Of a DNA stretch of 64,000 nucleotides, positions 47,547-61,190 are shown one piece after another. The notes beneath the pieces were generated by a model. The model saw nothing but the letters and a program-made list of their open reading frames with translations, was not told the DNA's origin and did no database searches. The translations under genes and the position numbers were made by a program. Within the stretch, counting starts at the first letter, position 1; the number at the start of each line of letters is the position of its first letter. The DNA is from Caprimulgus europaeus (taxonomy: Eukaryota > Chordata > Aves > Caprimulgiformes > Caprimulgidae): NCBI GenBank assembly GCA_907165065.1, contig OU015530.1, forward strand, positions 47,353,465 to 47,417,464, given 5' to 3'.

Positions 47547-47771
47547 TTACTCCCAACACAACAAGCATATTAATTGGAAATAAGTAGCAGTTGCCTTCCT
47601 GTTGCAACAGGAGCAGACAGAATCCCCATCTTTTTTGGAAAAACACATAGATTTTTCAGTTTTCCTGTCACAATGCCTTTTATTCCAACATATGGAGCAC
47701 CAATTCTCCTCATCAGGTAGAGCAACAAGTAATAGGAATGAATAAAGCCATAACAAAGCCAGCAAAATCAT
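47547..47771 (-). other. Small open frame with signal-peptide-like start and nine cysteines (uncertain)
   Basis: This is a 74-codon frame. Residues 1-18 are strongly hydrophobic (MILLALLWLYSFLLLVAL) and are followed by a polar, basic, cysteine-rich part with Cys at 25, 28, 34, 43, 53, 55, 56, 69 and 72. That layout resembles small secreted disulphide-rich peptides, but the spacing does not match a family I know, such as the beta-defensin six-cysteine pattern. The start codon context is weak (T at -3). There is no evident promoter, and no host gene nearby to lend context. A chance frame is the most likely explanation. It is listed because the composition is unusual for this AT-rich region. Confidence 0.12.
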
Positions 47772-49783
47772 AAAGGTCAGCTACTTGCCCATTACTTCAT
47801 TTGCCTTCAGATAATATATATATTTTTTTTTTTTTTAATGCTAGACATAATTATATGTTTACTTCTCTTACTGATGATGACATGTGGAAACCTAGGTACT
47901 GAAAGTCAGGCATCTAAATAAACTTTATTTCATCTTTTCTTTAGATACTGAACAGTTTTAGCAAGCTATACAGACAGCAAATTATTGCGAAAATATAAGC
48001 TTTGTTGCCTTTTAGGTGAGAAGGCACAGCTCATAATTTTTTTTATTCCAATTAACTGTACTACTGATATTAATCTCAGAAGATGTTAAGCAAGAAGATG
48101 GCACAGCCCTTAAGAGATAATTAAAAAAAACCCCACAAAACAAAACAATCAATAATAATATATTGCAATCTGACAAAACCTCCTGTACATATGGAAGAAT
48201 ATTTCCCATTTACAGACCTTTAGGAGATGTTAACAGAGATTGTCTGATTTCACAACCCAGGATACAAAAAAAGAGGTGGCATGTGTAGGAAATGAATAGT
48301 ATAATGAAGTGAGAAAACAATCTCACCCTTAGGGCACTGAGCAATTGGTCTTAGTAAATCTTCAAAAAACTAAATATAGAAAGGTTCAAAGAGGATTAAA
48401 TCTGCAGTAACTGAGGGTGTCTAAAGAGGTTATGAAATGAACATAAAGTTTAATTAATTCAATAGATGAGGAACTGCTTAATAGCATAATTACTTGAATT
48501 TATTGCAGATATTTCATAATATGTGCGAAATGAACACTTTAACCCTGGAATTACTGGGCTGCATGATTCTCTCCTTTCTGCTGAATAAATTATTCACTTA
48601 ATTTTTAATTTTTATAGTCTTTGCTATTATTATTCTGTGATTTTTAAAATATATATTCTCTGACTTAGATCTCTTAACTACACCAAACCTCCTAATTTAT
48701 GAAAAAAAGTTACAGACTATTTACTTTCTAGAAACATGTATAATACCTGGGTGATGCTGAGTCTGAGGATATTATTTCAGCTTTAACTTGTGGTGAAGAA
48801 TCCCTCTACACTTATACAGAAATAAGAATATCTTTAAGATGTATTACATCTCTTCCTGTGAGGTAGCACAATTCAATTACCATAGAAAACTGGAATAAAA
48901 ATACTGTCCTAACTCAACAAAAAAGTAGTTGGCACAAATACAGAAATATACATACAGCTATAAATGTGCCACCCAGTTTCTGGTTGCTTTTAAATACTGA
49001 ACATGGTAAACATCATAGGCTCACAGACTCTTTATGGTATAATATGCTACTTTTTCTTCCTCTTAAATGTGTCAGGAGATTTTCAAACTTACTATTGCTC
49101 ATTCATTTCTGCTTGCACCCTTTTTTCAGTATTTTGTGCAAGCCCCTGGTTCACTTCAGGTTCTCCCATTACTGTTGAGGTTGTAAATATATAAAAAGAT
49201 TTTTTTTTCCCCCTGAAGATCTATCATAACCAATAAGTTAATCATGCCATCAGAAGGAAGGTTGTTGTGCAGCATTTTATAAACTTAATGAAAGTTCATT
49301 TTAGAAGTCTGTTCTAGGGGTTTTGCAAACTTAAAATACTACTTGTTTTTGATGCAGTTGCTTTCTCTCAAATTATACGTAGAGACTAAACTGGAAGCTT
49401 TGAAGATCTAGAGTTGATCATTGAGTGATTGGAATTATGCAGAGAGAAGCAGCTTTCTGAAGGATCAAGGGACTAAAAGAAATTAAAGAATACCTGATGA
49501 TGTGATCAGTACCCTGGCTATTTAATCTGTTTTAATCGATAAATCTATTCTCTGCTTTCAAAAGGCTTTGGGGGTAGATAAAAAAGATATGTACCTAGTC
49601 ACACTTGAAAAGCACCTAAATGTCTAATATCTTTAAAAATGGATTTAAATAATTTAATTACCTTGAAGAAACATGCACTTTCCTTGAATTGAGTGGCAAG
49701 GCACATTAACACATAGAGGTGCCTAAACTGAGCATTAACCTGCATGTGTCCTCACAAAGAACAACTTTTAAGTAACACTAAGG

Positions 49784-50104
49784 GTGGTTTTACCATCCTT
49801 TATCCAGAGAAGTTGTCCCTCTGATGATGAGTGTAGCTCTGTCTCCAGATCTAAATCAAAGAGCTTCTGGTCTTTTTGGAATTATACTCTCCCAATGTAC
49901 TTTACTGATTACAAGATCAAAAGCTGGATATTGACCTACATTTTTTTGTTGACGATGGCAGTATTAGGTCAAACTGCTATTATAATGAAATCAGCATGGA
50001 TTTGTATATCCAGCAGTGTTTTGACCTTTGCATTGTTTCTTATGGCTGATGTTCAGAAATCTTCAATATACTTCAAGCAGATGGCTAATGGATTTTTATC
50101 GTAG
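49784..50104 (+). other. Unrecognised open frame with two hydrophobic segments (possible exon)
   Basis: A 106-codon frame. A serine-rich polar start (SCPSDDECSSVSRSKSKS) leads into two hydrophobic stretches around residues 49-70 and 72-90 that could span a membrane as a hairpin. A pyrimidine-rich acceptor ending in ATCCAG lies at about 49806, and the end of the frame overlaps a GTAAGTGA donor-like sequence at about 50102. It could therefore be an internal exon whose apparent stop is not used. I do not recognise the protein. Decayed pseudogene and chance are both possible. Confidence 0.15.
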
Positions 50105-52536
50105 TAAGTGAATTGACCAGGTGGCAACCGCACAGAATAAAGTACTACTATGTATCATGAAGAGACTAAAAGTCCCTACCTACCAGTCTACTAGTGCAGA
50201 TTTTCCACTGTTATTCATGAAGTTTGAATCAGGCCTCGCAAACTTCCTATCTGAGAAAGTATGATTTTCAAAAAGACGAGAAGAGACTGAATGATCCCAA
50301 ACTACAAATGGAGTTTAACATTTAAATACACATGGTCTGTGGATCAGATTTCTCACAATAATTCAGGTGAAAATGCTCAAAGGAAACCTCATATACTTCC
50401 TGCTCACAGGAAGAGCAGCAGCGAGAGAAATCCTTTACCCTTCAGTGGTACCAGATCCACTGAGACACTGGGAAACACATGCAGTTGCTGTAATGACAAT
50501 TCATCACAGAAAAGTCCTCTGAATTATGGAAATGGTGGTGTATCTCTCTCTCCTGTTTGGAACAGAACTCCGGTGCAACATAAACTCTGGCCAGCTGAAT
50601 AGTATTGCTTCTTATCAATAATCAAGGAAGATCTGTTTCAACACAAAACCTGTTACCTTCAGAATTAAAATATTCAATGTATTCTGGAGGAAAAAAATCT
50701 CACTCATCTACTCTACACTTTTTAATAGCAACAGCTGAGAACTGCTCACCTCCTATGAAAAGTATAATTATCAAATAAGTCAAGGATGTTTAAAAAAATC
50801 AGTCATAAACTCTTGAATATAGTACTTCATATATCTAGTTTTTAAACCCAGTTGTTGATCCATTATCATCAAGATTAATCAACTAATATTCAGATATGAG
50901 GAAACACTGAGGAGTCATAATTGCACAATGCTAATCAAAGACAGGAAGAGTGAAGAGAAAATAAAATAAAGGGAGCAGAGTCTTTTCAGATTTTTTTTCC
51001 AGACATTTGTGCCCACTGATTTTCATTTACCTATGTGACCTAACTAAACATGTGATGAATGGTTTCAAATTATGAGTCAACAACAGCAACATGAATAAAT
51101 GAAACAATTGCTTAAAACAAATTGCCAAAATTGCTCTTAAATGACTTTTCCTCACAAAAACTTGACAAACATGGTCTCACTCAACTCAGGTTACATTAAT
51201 TCTCTGTTTGGATTTTGCCATCATATTTTAGATCAATTAATATATTTTTGTTTCTGCAAAAGGAAATAATTTGTGTATTTAGGAGTTGGTAAAGTTTTTA
51301 GCTTTTTTTAAAAAAAAAACCTCTCAATTTTTTTTTTGTACATTTTGACATATTTCTGTTATCCCACATGAATTTTGAGTAAGAAATTGAACTTTGAAGT
51401 CTACTAGGAAAGCAGAGGATTTGAGAAAATATGCTAGATATTGTCCTTGAAGCCTTGACTCAGAAAAGCTAAAATCAAGGAAGGCAGGCTATCTTGCTGA
51501 GCAAATACTTCACATATGACAACACTTATTCATCATTTTTAAAATAAATCCAAATTTTGAAAAAGTACAAGTCTAAAATATATAAATCTTCTGGGAAAAT
51601 GAATATATGTTTTAACAAAAGAAATTCCAATATTTCCAACTGTTAACATATTTTGCTTGTCTAATTCCAGTGCCATTTTTCATATTTTTTTAATATATAT
51701 TTCACCATGACTTCTTTGCAGGAACCATTCGCATGTCAGCTGTTTTTATTAAGTATTCTGTTCCACTGGCATCTACTCTTCCATCTCTGGTCAATTTAGA
51801 ATGTGAGTAACTTAAAATATCAACATTGAACAAAAATATTAGGATTTACTATTAGCATTGTTTCTATAACAGGTCTATGTAATTTTCTTTAAAATAATGT
51901 AAAGAATCTGAATATAAAATGGCTCCTGATTGAACTTTCCAAGTTTATAGGAAAATAAATGCACTTCAGTTCAAGAGTAAAATATGAAGCCTGAGATATA
52001 CTTTCTAGAATGATACTTTCTAGTAATATAACTAAAACCACAACAGACCAAACATGAGATTCCCATATCAGCCAGTAGCGAATATAGTTAACCTTGTGCT
52101 TGTAAATATGGCTGTGAGAAGCAGACTGACTGGACAGTCCCTGAGCTTTTAAATTTATGAATTCACTTTGGTTATAGCTAAATTCTGGTGTTTTACATAA
52201 CCTGGTCACCTAGATGAACAGATCAGAGACACAGTAAGGATGCACAGCAGCTTCCTGCCAATGAGCTGACCCATGTTTTCCTCTGAAGGAAACCAAATCA
52301 GAAATGAAGATGAAACAAGATTGAGTCTTATCCTGTCAGGGAGTTAAGACAGATCTGCAGTACTGCAGTACACACTTGAGGATTTGGGAAGATTAGGCAT
52401 ATCTATTGACTGTTCTTGGATGGATTTTTTTACATGCTTAAAGCCAGGTGTTTAAATATTTTCTTGACCTGGCAACTGCAGATGACAATTTTCTGAAATT
52501 ATCTTCCAGGTTTCCTGAATGACAACCAGTAGAGAC

Positions 52537-52554
52537 TTTTTTTTTTTTTTTTTT
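52537..52554. repeat. Poly-T tract (18 T)
   Basis: An uninterrupted run of 18 T with no recognisable retrocopy next to it. Confidence 0.88.
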
Positions 52555-55500
52555 GCTTTCTGTCACAGGTTTTTACAAACCAAGGTTTTATTTTTCCTTG
52601 CCACAGCTATCTGCTCACCATTTTACAAAAACTATGCCTAGTTTCTAAATATTCATATTTTATTCCATTTATTACTGACATTCCAAAATAAAACTCTTCA
52701 ACAGAAGTGTACTATTTCATGTTTTCCATTTCCAAGTTTCTGAGCAGTTCTGTAACATATTCTTTTGTATATTCAAAACTATGCTATCAAAATATAATGT
52801 CAATTAAAGCCACAACCATTATTTATATTAGTAGTGAAGGAGGAAAAAATGTAGTGGTAAATTAATCTTTGTGCAGCAAAGAATTCCTTAAAATAGGTTT
52901 TCAGCATGCATAGTAATGAACTATTGCTATCTCTCCTCAACAGACATCTTTAAATAACTATGTCCAAAGTTGCTTAAAATCCTTTTCCTACAATTTCAGT
53001 TTCAGTAATGCAAGGAAGACTGATTCCTCACTTTATAACGTTGATCAACACAAGCCTCCTTTTTTATCTTCTGTTTAATATAGGAAACTCATGAATCAGC
53101 TATGACTTTTACATGCCTTCCCTTTGACCTTCCCACAGATAATCATAATAACGCTAGGCTCCTGAGAATCAATCAGTTTTCATAAAGGCAGCAGCCTTCA
53201 GATTAATCTCATATTATTAATTCTGCAAGTTAAAAAGACAAGCAGAAAGACAAGATGGCTTTCAGTGCTATTTACTTCCCTAAAAATATTTCCTGTGGAT
53301 AATAAACAAACAAATTTCCAATCTGGTGAAGCTGTAAATTTGCAGCCTTCATGAAAATTAATTTAAATTGATGTGACTGTGAGGTTGGGATTGTAAAGAT
53401 TAGGGAGACTCCTGTAGTTATAATTGCCTGTTCAGTTCATCTGCTGCTCTGTCACTCAAGAGTGGCACAGCTGCATTAACAACTCTAATCATAATCTAAT
53501 TCTCAGATCAAATTCCCATCTTCAATATATCCTTTAATAAAGCTTCCATACCCCATCTTTTAGCCTTAATTATTGCTTCCTGTCTCCCCTGACAACCAAA
53601 TTAAAAGGTACATGCAGCAGTTCTATAACAAAAAAAAAATAAGACGTATAACTACGGTACCGCAAATTCACACTAACCTTGTGAAGGCTGGATGGCTTGT
53701 GATAACGAGATTTTTTACTGATAACACAAGCACTAGAAGATAAGAAATACAATTTTATAATCATGTATTGATTTTTCTCTTTTTCCTGCTAATATAGAAA
53801 ATTACCGGGACCAGCTTTTAGATTGGCAATGTGAGAAAAGACAATTTTATAGGAAAACTGTCTAGATTCAAACATGTGGACTGTTTCACTTCTTAAAGCT
53901 GGAACTCTTGACATGTTAGTTGTTGAAAGTAGACATTGCACTAGCAAAAGTTAAATCCTGTTGCACAAGAACTGAGATGCCAAGTCAGCAAGATACTTAA
54001 TCCAGCATCTACCTTTTGGCATAAGAATAATCTCAAGTCAATAAAACTTTTAACATGTTTAAAGTTAGTTAATACCAAAGTACTTTTTCAGAACCCAAAC
54101 ATTCAATATTTTGTCCATGTGGGATTCTATTTTGTCCATTCTACTGTGCAACTGACAGTTTCAATAAGAGAGTTAAGCTGTTGTCTATGCAAATATAACA
54201 AGATGACATGTCGACATTTCTGAGCTAGAAATATATTTCCATGAAAATTTAATAATTGGCTATTACAATCATGATTAAATTAGGAAAATTATTAGAAAAT
54301 TAAAATGGTTGGACAGGTATGGGCAACAAAAGAGCAGGCGATTTGAAGTGTAGGTAAGAGAGAAAAAATAATAATAAATTAAAAAATATTTCATTTAGGA
54401 AGGTTTTTAATAGAATAGTGCATTATGATGTTGACATGGTTTTAAAATATAGCCATGGATCTCAAGGGCAGTAAGCAAAGTCTGTCAGGAAATGGTTTCA
54501 CAGATAAGAGAGGCCTGCAAGAATGACAAAACTTTAAACGTGGCAGATTTTAATTATCCTGATACCAGTATTGATTTGGATAAGAACTGTTTCAGGGCTA
54601 GGGAGACAAATGTGTTTGAAAAGGTAGCAAAGGATTTATTTTCCAAACAATGTGCTGACCAGTTTTAGTGGCTTGGGGATATCTTGAGAGTGAATGGATC
54701 TTGAATAAACTGTGACACAGGGGACAATTTAGTGTATGCAGTGAATTTGAAACAGAAAATTCAGCAAAATGAAAGGGTTTTATCATTTAAATTCATATAG
54801 TTTGAAGAACTCTGACCCAGAAAAGAATGTGTTTAGGCATTCTCACTTAGGATATCTAAAAGTGAGAAATTAAAAATGTTGCAGAATGTGATAGGTCATT
54901 TCTGAAAATGTAGAGATTTCTCCTGTATCTTGATTTCTCTTGTTACATACCAAGCTTAAACAAGTGATCTGAGACATTCCAATATTTAAAATTCCAATTT
55001 TACTAGATCAGACATTTCTGCCCGTTTTTAGTAACTCCCATCAGTTTTGCAACTGCTTTAACTTCCCCCCGGTTACCAAAAAAATATTCCTTTTTCCTTT
55101 TTCTTTTTATTTTTTTGCAACTTGAAGCATGCCAATACTGAAGTATACAATCCAATTATGTTTTCCTTAAAGAAGAAAACACATAAGACAGGTGTAGATA
55201 CAATACATTTAGTCTTTAGGCTGAGGTAGGGAGAAATATTTCATTAATTCTACTTCTTCATTCTTTTTCATATGATGGTTATATGATTACTCAGGTCTTG
55301 CCAGATCTGAAGTTTTAGTACTGTATCAGGGTCAGTACTTGCCAGAACTTTTAAATGAACATTTTTAAAGTCATGAGTCCTCTTTTTCTATAACATTTAT
55401 TGATGGCAATAATTACCATATGGCTTCTCATATCCTTTAATATATTAATTTTACAAGATTCAAAGGATTTAGGAATGTTTTACTATTCATGTCTTTTGTT

Positions 55501-58500
55501 TTAAAAACAGAAACAAAAAAAAGATGTGGTTATCTCCATCTGTAAAGTAGAAGCATGGTTTAAGAGAGGTGGATACACTCTCTTAATAGCCAATTGAGAG
55601 AGATAAGTTGCCTTCAGAGAGCAATTTTTATTATCATTCAATAGCTCTTGAGGTGAATCGCACCCTGGTGGAGTCTGAATTTCTTCACTGACTATAGAGG
55701 AAGGCTTCAATGACTAGCCTAGACTAGATAGTCAATTATCAGATGGCTGTAGCCAAGTTGAATACTACACTAAAATCAGCAAGGGAGTTCCATTCTAGTA
55801 GACTAAATATCCAAGGAGAAACTAGGGGATGACATCTCTGAGTATTACAGTCCCTTAACTGGCAAAAGCACCTAGAGTCATGGGTAGAGAAGAATTCATT
55901 ATTTCAGTGTCAGATCCAAAACAAGCTGAACAATCAGGAGAAAGTGATCCAGAGCTGATCAATAGCAATGAGTGCATCCTCATTTGATCCCAGTAGTAAG
56001 TGCTACAGTAGTTTGATCCCAGGAGTAAAAGCTACACTGCCCCTTTTCACTACTTAGAAACCTAAATCAGGATGGGATGTGTGTGTGGGGGTGGGGGCAT
56101 TCCTGGACACTATAGAATTAGGCTTTATAACTTTTCCAGTAAAAACAAATCATGACCTTTTTGCTCTTAATGTGGTTCAACTGGGACTCTGTGTTCATAA
56201 AAATTAAAAATGTAGCAGGAGTAACTGAACAAGACCAATACCAGAACAGCAAGGGGACTTACTCTGAACACCAGGCTTTATCCTTTCATCAATCAGACTC
56301 CCTCTCTGAGAGATTAATATCCTAATGACAAAATACTAGCTATTCTGACATGAAAGACAACCTAATTTTTCTGTTTTTAAAGAAATGCTTTGGCTTGGAG
56401 AAATACTTAGAGTTAAAATTTTCTTTGAAATCAGCTTTACATTTTGCTGAAAGAGCATTTTTTAAGAAAAATATAAGTGTCTGAATAACCCCTTAACTGC
56501 TCTGCTCTACAAATTTTATTTTAATGCTATGCTTATAAAGATAGGAACCATTAGATGCTTCAAAAATTTAGGGCAAAGAAGTATAGTTAAGTATAGTTCA
56601 GTACCTAAAATTCTAAAGGCTTATCTGTGCTACTCACATTTCTTGTGTTAGCAAATTCTGACACTCATTGTTCTCTTGGTTTTCTTTCTTTTTCTTTTTT
56701 TTCTTTTTTTTTTTTAAAAAATCTTTTTCTGTGGGAGGTGAGAATAGAACCAGAGCAGATTTATTCATAAATTTATAATAGTTTGGCTCTGTTATGTGAG
56801 AGCTAAATCTGTGGGTTTTGGTTTTGGGTTGTTTTTTTTTTTCACCTTTCCAACCTCACAATCTTTCTACACTGTGAAAGAATAAGAATACATCTACAGT
56901 ATTATACCTGTTAAGACAGATGGACTTTCTTCCTGATCTCTCTCAGGTCTCACTTAAAATTGTAAAGGGAATGTGCCTGTTACTCAGCACGTGGTGTCAC
57001 ACCAGTTGGTGTTTGTTTCGAACAATTATACAAATACAGGTGGTTAGGTAAACACTCTGTAAAACAGCAAATGCAAAGAATCAACTAATTTTTATTGTGT
57101 CAGTCACCCCCAAGGGTTATTGATCTAAGAAAAAGAGAACCAATTTAGTTTCACATATTTAATTTTGAAAATTAATGTTACATATGTATCTACCCATAAA
57201 GTCATAAAAATAAAGAAAGCAATAATATACTCTTTTTTCACTGTGCATTATTCAAGAAGACTTTGGAATGAATAGTGAAAAGATAACTTTATAGAGCTTT
57301 TGCACTTTTGAACATATCCAAACAAAAAACTTTGAAGGTCCAGAGCATCTTATTAATAGAAACTATTAGTATGCATATGTCATACTCAGGCAAGCTATGA
57401 GGCAGTTAAACAGCTTTTCAGTCTACATTCAGTACAGTCTATATTCTTTGCCAAATCTAGTGCCCTCTCTGTGTCTTGAAGAGTTCAGAGTATAACAGCT
57501 GCATATATATTCCTGAGCCTGTAACTCCTCATTCTCATTTGGAATTTAACATTATCCTTCACAAAGGAACAAGTGTTCAAAGGTAAAGAATCTTCTACAG
57601 AGGTTTAAAAATGTTATTTATAGCACTCGAGCTTTGACACTACTGTTTATTCATTTTCTCTTTTTCTGTTAAGCAGCATCTATGCATTTCTTTCTTTTTA
57701 CCTTAATTTTTTTGCATATTTATGTTGTATATATAAAGTAGTAGAGTCTAGAATTACAGACTGGAGACAGGATTTTTATTTGCCTGCTGTCTTCTGACTC
57801 TGCAAAACTGATATTCTTAGTCGTGTATTTGTCCAGTTTCCAATGGACAGAAGGCAAATATTCCTACACATATTACCTTATAGCTGAGATACTCTCCTTA
57901 GACACCATAGGTATCACCCCTGCTTTCTTCAGGTTGCAAAGACCTGTCTGAAGTTTAGAAACCTCTAAAGTATTACCCAAATCTTGGAGAACTGACTTGT
58001 GTTTTTAAGTCAGAGAAAAGCCCTCCTTTTCTCAGCTGTTCCTTCCATGGATGTGGGTGCTTCATAAGCTCCTCCTGGGAAACCCCAACCACTTGGCCAA
58101 GCTGGAACATCCACTGCAGGACATGTTCTGGAGCCCAGGAAGATGCACATCCCTACAGGGTCTGGTCATAGTGCGGTGGAGACCGCAAGCAAGTACCTCT
58201 CAGTACAAGGTCTGGGAGCCTGGCTGAGGTGGATGCTCAACTGCTGAGCCAGGGATCTGATCTGTCTGAGCCTGTGTATTGAAGTAAGGCCACTCGATAC
58301 CTTAAGAAAAGAATCCCGTTCTTTTTTAAAAAATGAAAGAACAATTCATGATGTGAATTCAATCATTCAGGTTTTGTAAGATTTAAAGCATCACACAATT
58401 TAGTTTTAAATCATCCAAGTGGCAGCAATACCACTGCTCCACTCAGGAAAATATTCTGTAGCTATTTTCCAGCAGCTTCCCATTGAGAATTTCTTCTTGA

Positions 58501-59980
58501 CATCAATATACATTTTACTCTTGCTTTATTTTGGCCTGTTATTTCTTGTTCTAGCCTATTGCCTCATGCTGAAGAAAAACTTCTCAACTTCTTACTAAGC
58601 TATTCTCCAGTACTTGTCGTACACTAATTTTTCTTTGCTTGTTTTGTTTTTAAAATATTTCATGCTTTCCTGTTTCATTTTTGAAGGTGGCTGACAATTT
58701 TTTTTTTTTTTAGGCTTTCAGATCCATGAATATTCCTCTGGTCCTTTCCTGATCTTTTCTACCTTCCATGCTCTCTTTACAATGAGTTGCGTGCAAAGGT
58801 GCATGAGCAGCTAATTGCATATTTTTATTCTATTATACTATTTGCCTGTAAAAAAGTCTTTCTCCTAGCATGCACTGAATTCAAATGAAAATAAAACTAC
58901 TTGTCTTCAGGTTCTAATGTCGCAGAACACATTTTTCATTCTACTAGGCTTTGTTTACAGTTCCTTAATACATTGAATCTCCTGGTGATAGATCAACAAA
59001 AGGTTGTCCTCCTTTGCTTGTTTCTCTTTGGATAATAGGAACTGTATTTTCTTTATCTGCACATGAAAAAGCAATAACTGTGATGTTCTTATAAACAAGC
59101 TAACTGGTAGCTTCATAAGCTTATACTAAAATAGAATACTCTCTCTTCTTGAACCTAACAAAACCTTGTCCTCTTTTTTACTGTCATTTTCAATAAACCA
59201 CCCATAGTCTGCCTTGCTTCCTAGTGCATAAAAATGTGTGGTTCAATTAGAGGAGCTGATGCTGTGAAGGTTAAATTACTTCACAGAGTCTCTTATACTC
59301 TATGTACAGAAAGACTTTGATTAACCAAGTCTTTCACATTAACAATGATGCTCTATGTTGAGTATAGCATCTTGGAATGAAAATGAGCATTTGGATTGCC
59401 CTGTTTAATCTTTGTAGCATTATAATGTTAGGGCTTCATAATTTTTTCAAACACATTCATAGCCATAATTATTACTTTCGAGAATAATCCCAAGTCTACG
59501 GGCTTGATTCTTTGAGTTTACAAATGAGTGCTATGCTTAAAATGGATTCTATGCTGAGGTGCGAAAGCTGGCACTGTCTTATAACAGTATTTACTACTCC
59601 CACTAGTAGTTTGTAAATGTGAATGAGTTTCATCCCCTAAAATAATTCTTTCCAGAGATGTTTTCTATATTTTATATCAGAAAATTTGTCAAAGCAAGTT
59701 CGTTTAACAATTAATAGGTCTATTATATTCAGCTCTATTGAACCAGACTATTTTTTTTAATCATTCTAAACAGCTTTTGATGTCTTTTATTTTATTTCAT
59801 GCTTCCTCAGTGCAAGACACAAACAAATTCTATAGTTGCAGATGAATACTTATACCTTACTGGGGCAAAATTCCACAACTATTTCATGTTGTTTATATTT
59901 CTAAAGCATGGCCCAAATGAGAAGAAGCATATGTAAGTAATTAAGTGGGCAATTTTCAACAGTACGTAAATGGAATCATT

Positions 59981-61190
59981 ACAGAATCACAGAATCACAG
60001 AATGTTAGGGATTGAAAGGGACCTTGAAAGATCATCTAGTCCAATCCCCCTGCTGGAGCAGGAACACCTACATGAGATCACACAGGAAGGCATCCAGGCA
60101 GGTTTTGAATGTCTCCAGAGAAGGAGACTCCACAACCTCCCTGGGCAGCCTGTTCCAGTGCTCTGTCACCCTCACAGTAAAGAAGTTTCTTCTCAAGTTT
60201 AAGCAGAACCTCCTGTGTTCCAGCTTGCACCCATTGCCCCTTGTCCTATCATTGGACATCACTGAGAAGAGCCTGACTCCATCCTCCTGACACTCACTCT
60301 TCATATATTTATAAACATTAATAAGGTCCCCCCTCAGCCTCCTCTTCTCCAAGATAAAGAGGCCCAGCTCCCTCAGCCTTTCCTCAGAAGGGAAATGCTC
60401 CACTCCCTTCATCATCTTGGTGGCTCTGTGCTGGACTCTCTCAAGCAGTTCCCTGTCCTTCTTGAACTGTGGGGCCCAGAACTGGACACAATATTCCAGA
60501 TGCGGCCTCACCAGGGCAGAGGGGGAGGAGAACCTCTCTTGACCTACTAACCACAGCCCTCCTAATGCACCCCAGGATGCCATTGGCCTTCCTGGCCACA
60601 AGGGCACAGTGCTGGCTCATGGCCATCCTGCTGTCCACCAGGATTCACAGACCCCTTTCCCCCAAACGGCTCTCTATTCATTCCCCAACTTATACTGGGA
60701 CCTGGGGTTGTTCCTGCCCAGATGCAAGACTCTACGCTTGCCCTTATTATATTTCATTAAATTTTTCCCTCAGGCACCTCTCCCGTCCTCCATGACCTTT
60801 CAAAGATGACATAGAGTGACTCTGCGATAACATCCGCCAGCTCCCTCATCACTGAAGGGTGCATCCCATAGGGACCCATATATTTGTGGGTGTTGAATTT
60901 GGCTAAATGGTCCCTAACTCAATCCTCCTCTACCAAGGGAAAGTCTTCCTCTCTCCAGACTTCCTCTCTTAACTCTAGGGCCTGGGACTCCTGGTTGGCA
61001 ATAAAGGCTGAAGCAAAGAAGGCATTGAGTAACTGACTTCTCTGCATTCTCCATCACCAGGACACCCACTTCATTCAGCAATGGCCCCACATTTCCCCTG
61101 GTCTTCCTTTTGCTGCTGAGGTACTTGAAGAAGCCCTTCTTATTGTCCTTGACATCCCCTGCTAGGTGCTTTCCATGCAGCTCAGAAGTG
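59981..61190 (-). mobile_element. CR1-type LINE copy, minus strand, with RT core deleted
   Basis: The left edge is an intact CR1 3' end: on the minus strand it reads CATTCTGTGATTCTGTGATT, the terminal octamer repeats. Going rightward the minus strand encodes the C-terminal part of ORF2 (60068-60607: [60 protein letters not shown]). At about 60765-60775 the sequence jumps to the N-terminal RT region (the equivalent of VLRELADVI and WRTGE). Against the copy at 33595 about 600 bp are missing here, including motif A and the FADD box. DVKDNKKGFFKYLSSKRKTR lies at the far end. A frameshift near 60510-60525 splits the C-terminal frame. Similarity fades beyond about 61190, so the 5' limit is uncertain (up to 61320). 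Confidence 0.9.
60068..60607 (-). pseudogene. CR1 ORF2 C-terminal fragment
   Basis: A 179-codon minus-strand frame; all but the first 30 or so residues match the conserved C-terminal region of CR1 ORF2. Blocks in order are [80 protein letters not shown] and [20 protein letters not shown]. It ends a short distance before the CR1 tail. The upstream part of the same domain continues in another frame at 60441-60638, showing a small deletion. It lacks the RT catalytic core and is not functional. Confidence 0.88.

Larger units (their letters stand above)
45888..59980. other. AT-rich non-coding stretch, no gene recognised
   Basis: No recognised gene. Landmarks are the 64-bp duplication at 46696-46823, the minus-strand cysteine-rich frame at 47547-47771, the paired frames at 49784-50104 and 50291-50602, an exon-like segment at 51722-51802, an 18-T run at 52537-52554 and a pyrimidine tract at 56678-56715. 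The stretch 57990-58320 is richer in GC than its neighbours but I cannot assign it to any known element. Confidence 0.55.

Noticed and set aside
57990-58320. GC-richer patch that might be a repeat or exon
   Set aside because: No reading frame of note, no splice pair and no match to a repeat I know; left undefined.
60469-60809. Plus-strand open frames over the minus-strand CR1 copy
   Set aside because: They are antisense readings of CR1 ORF2 and have no independent support.
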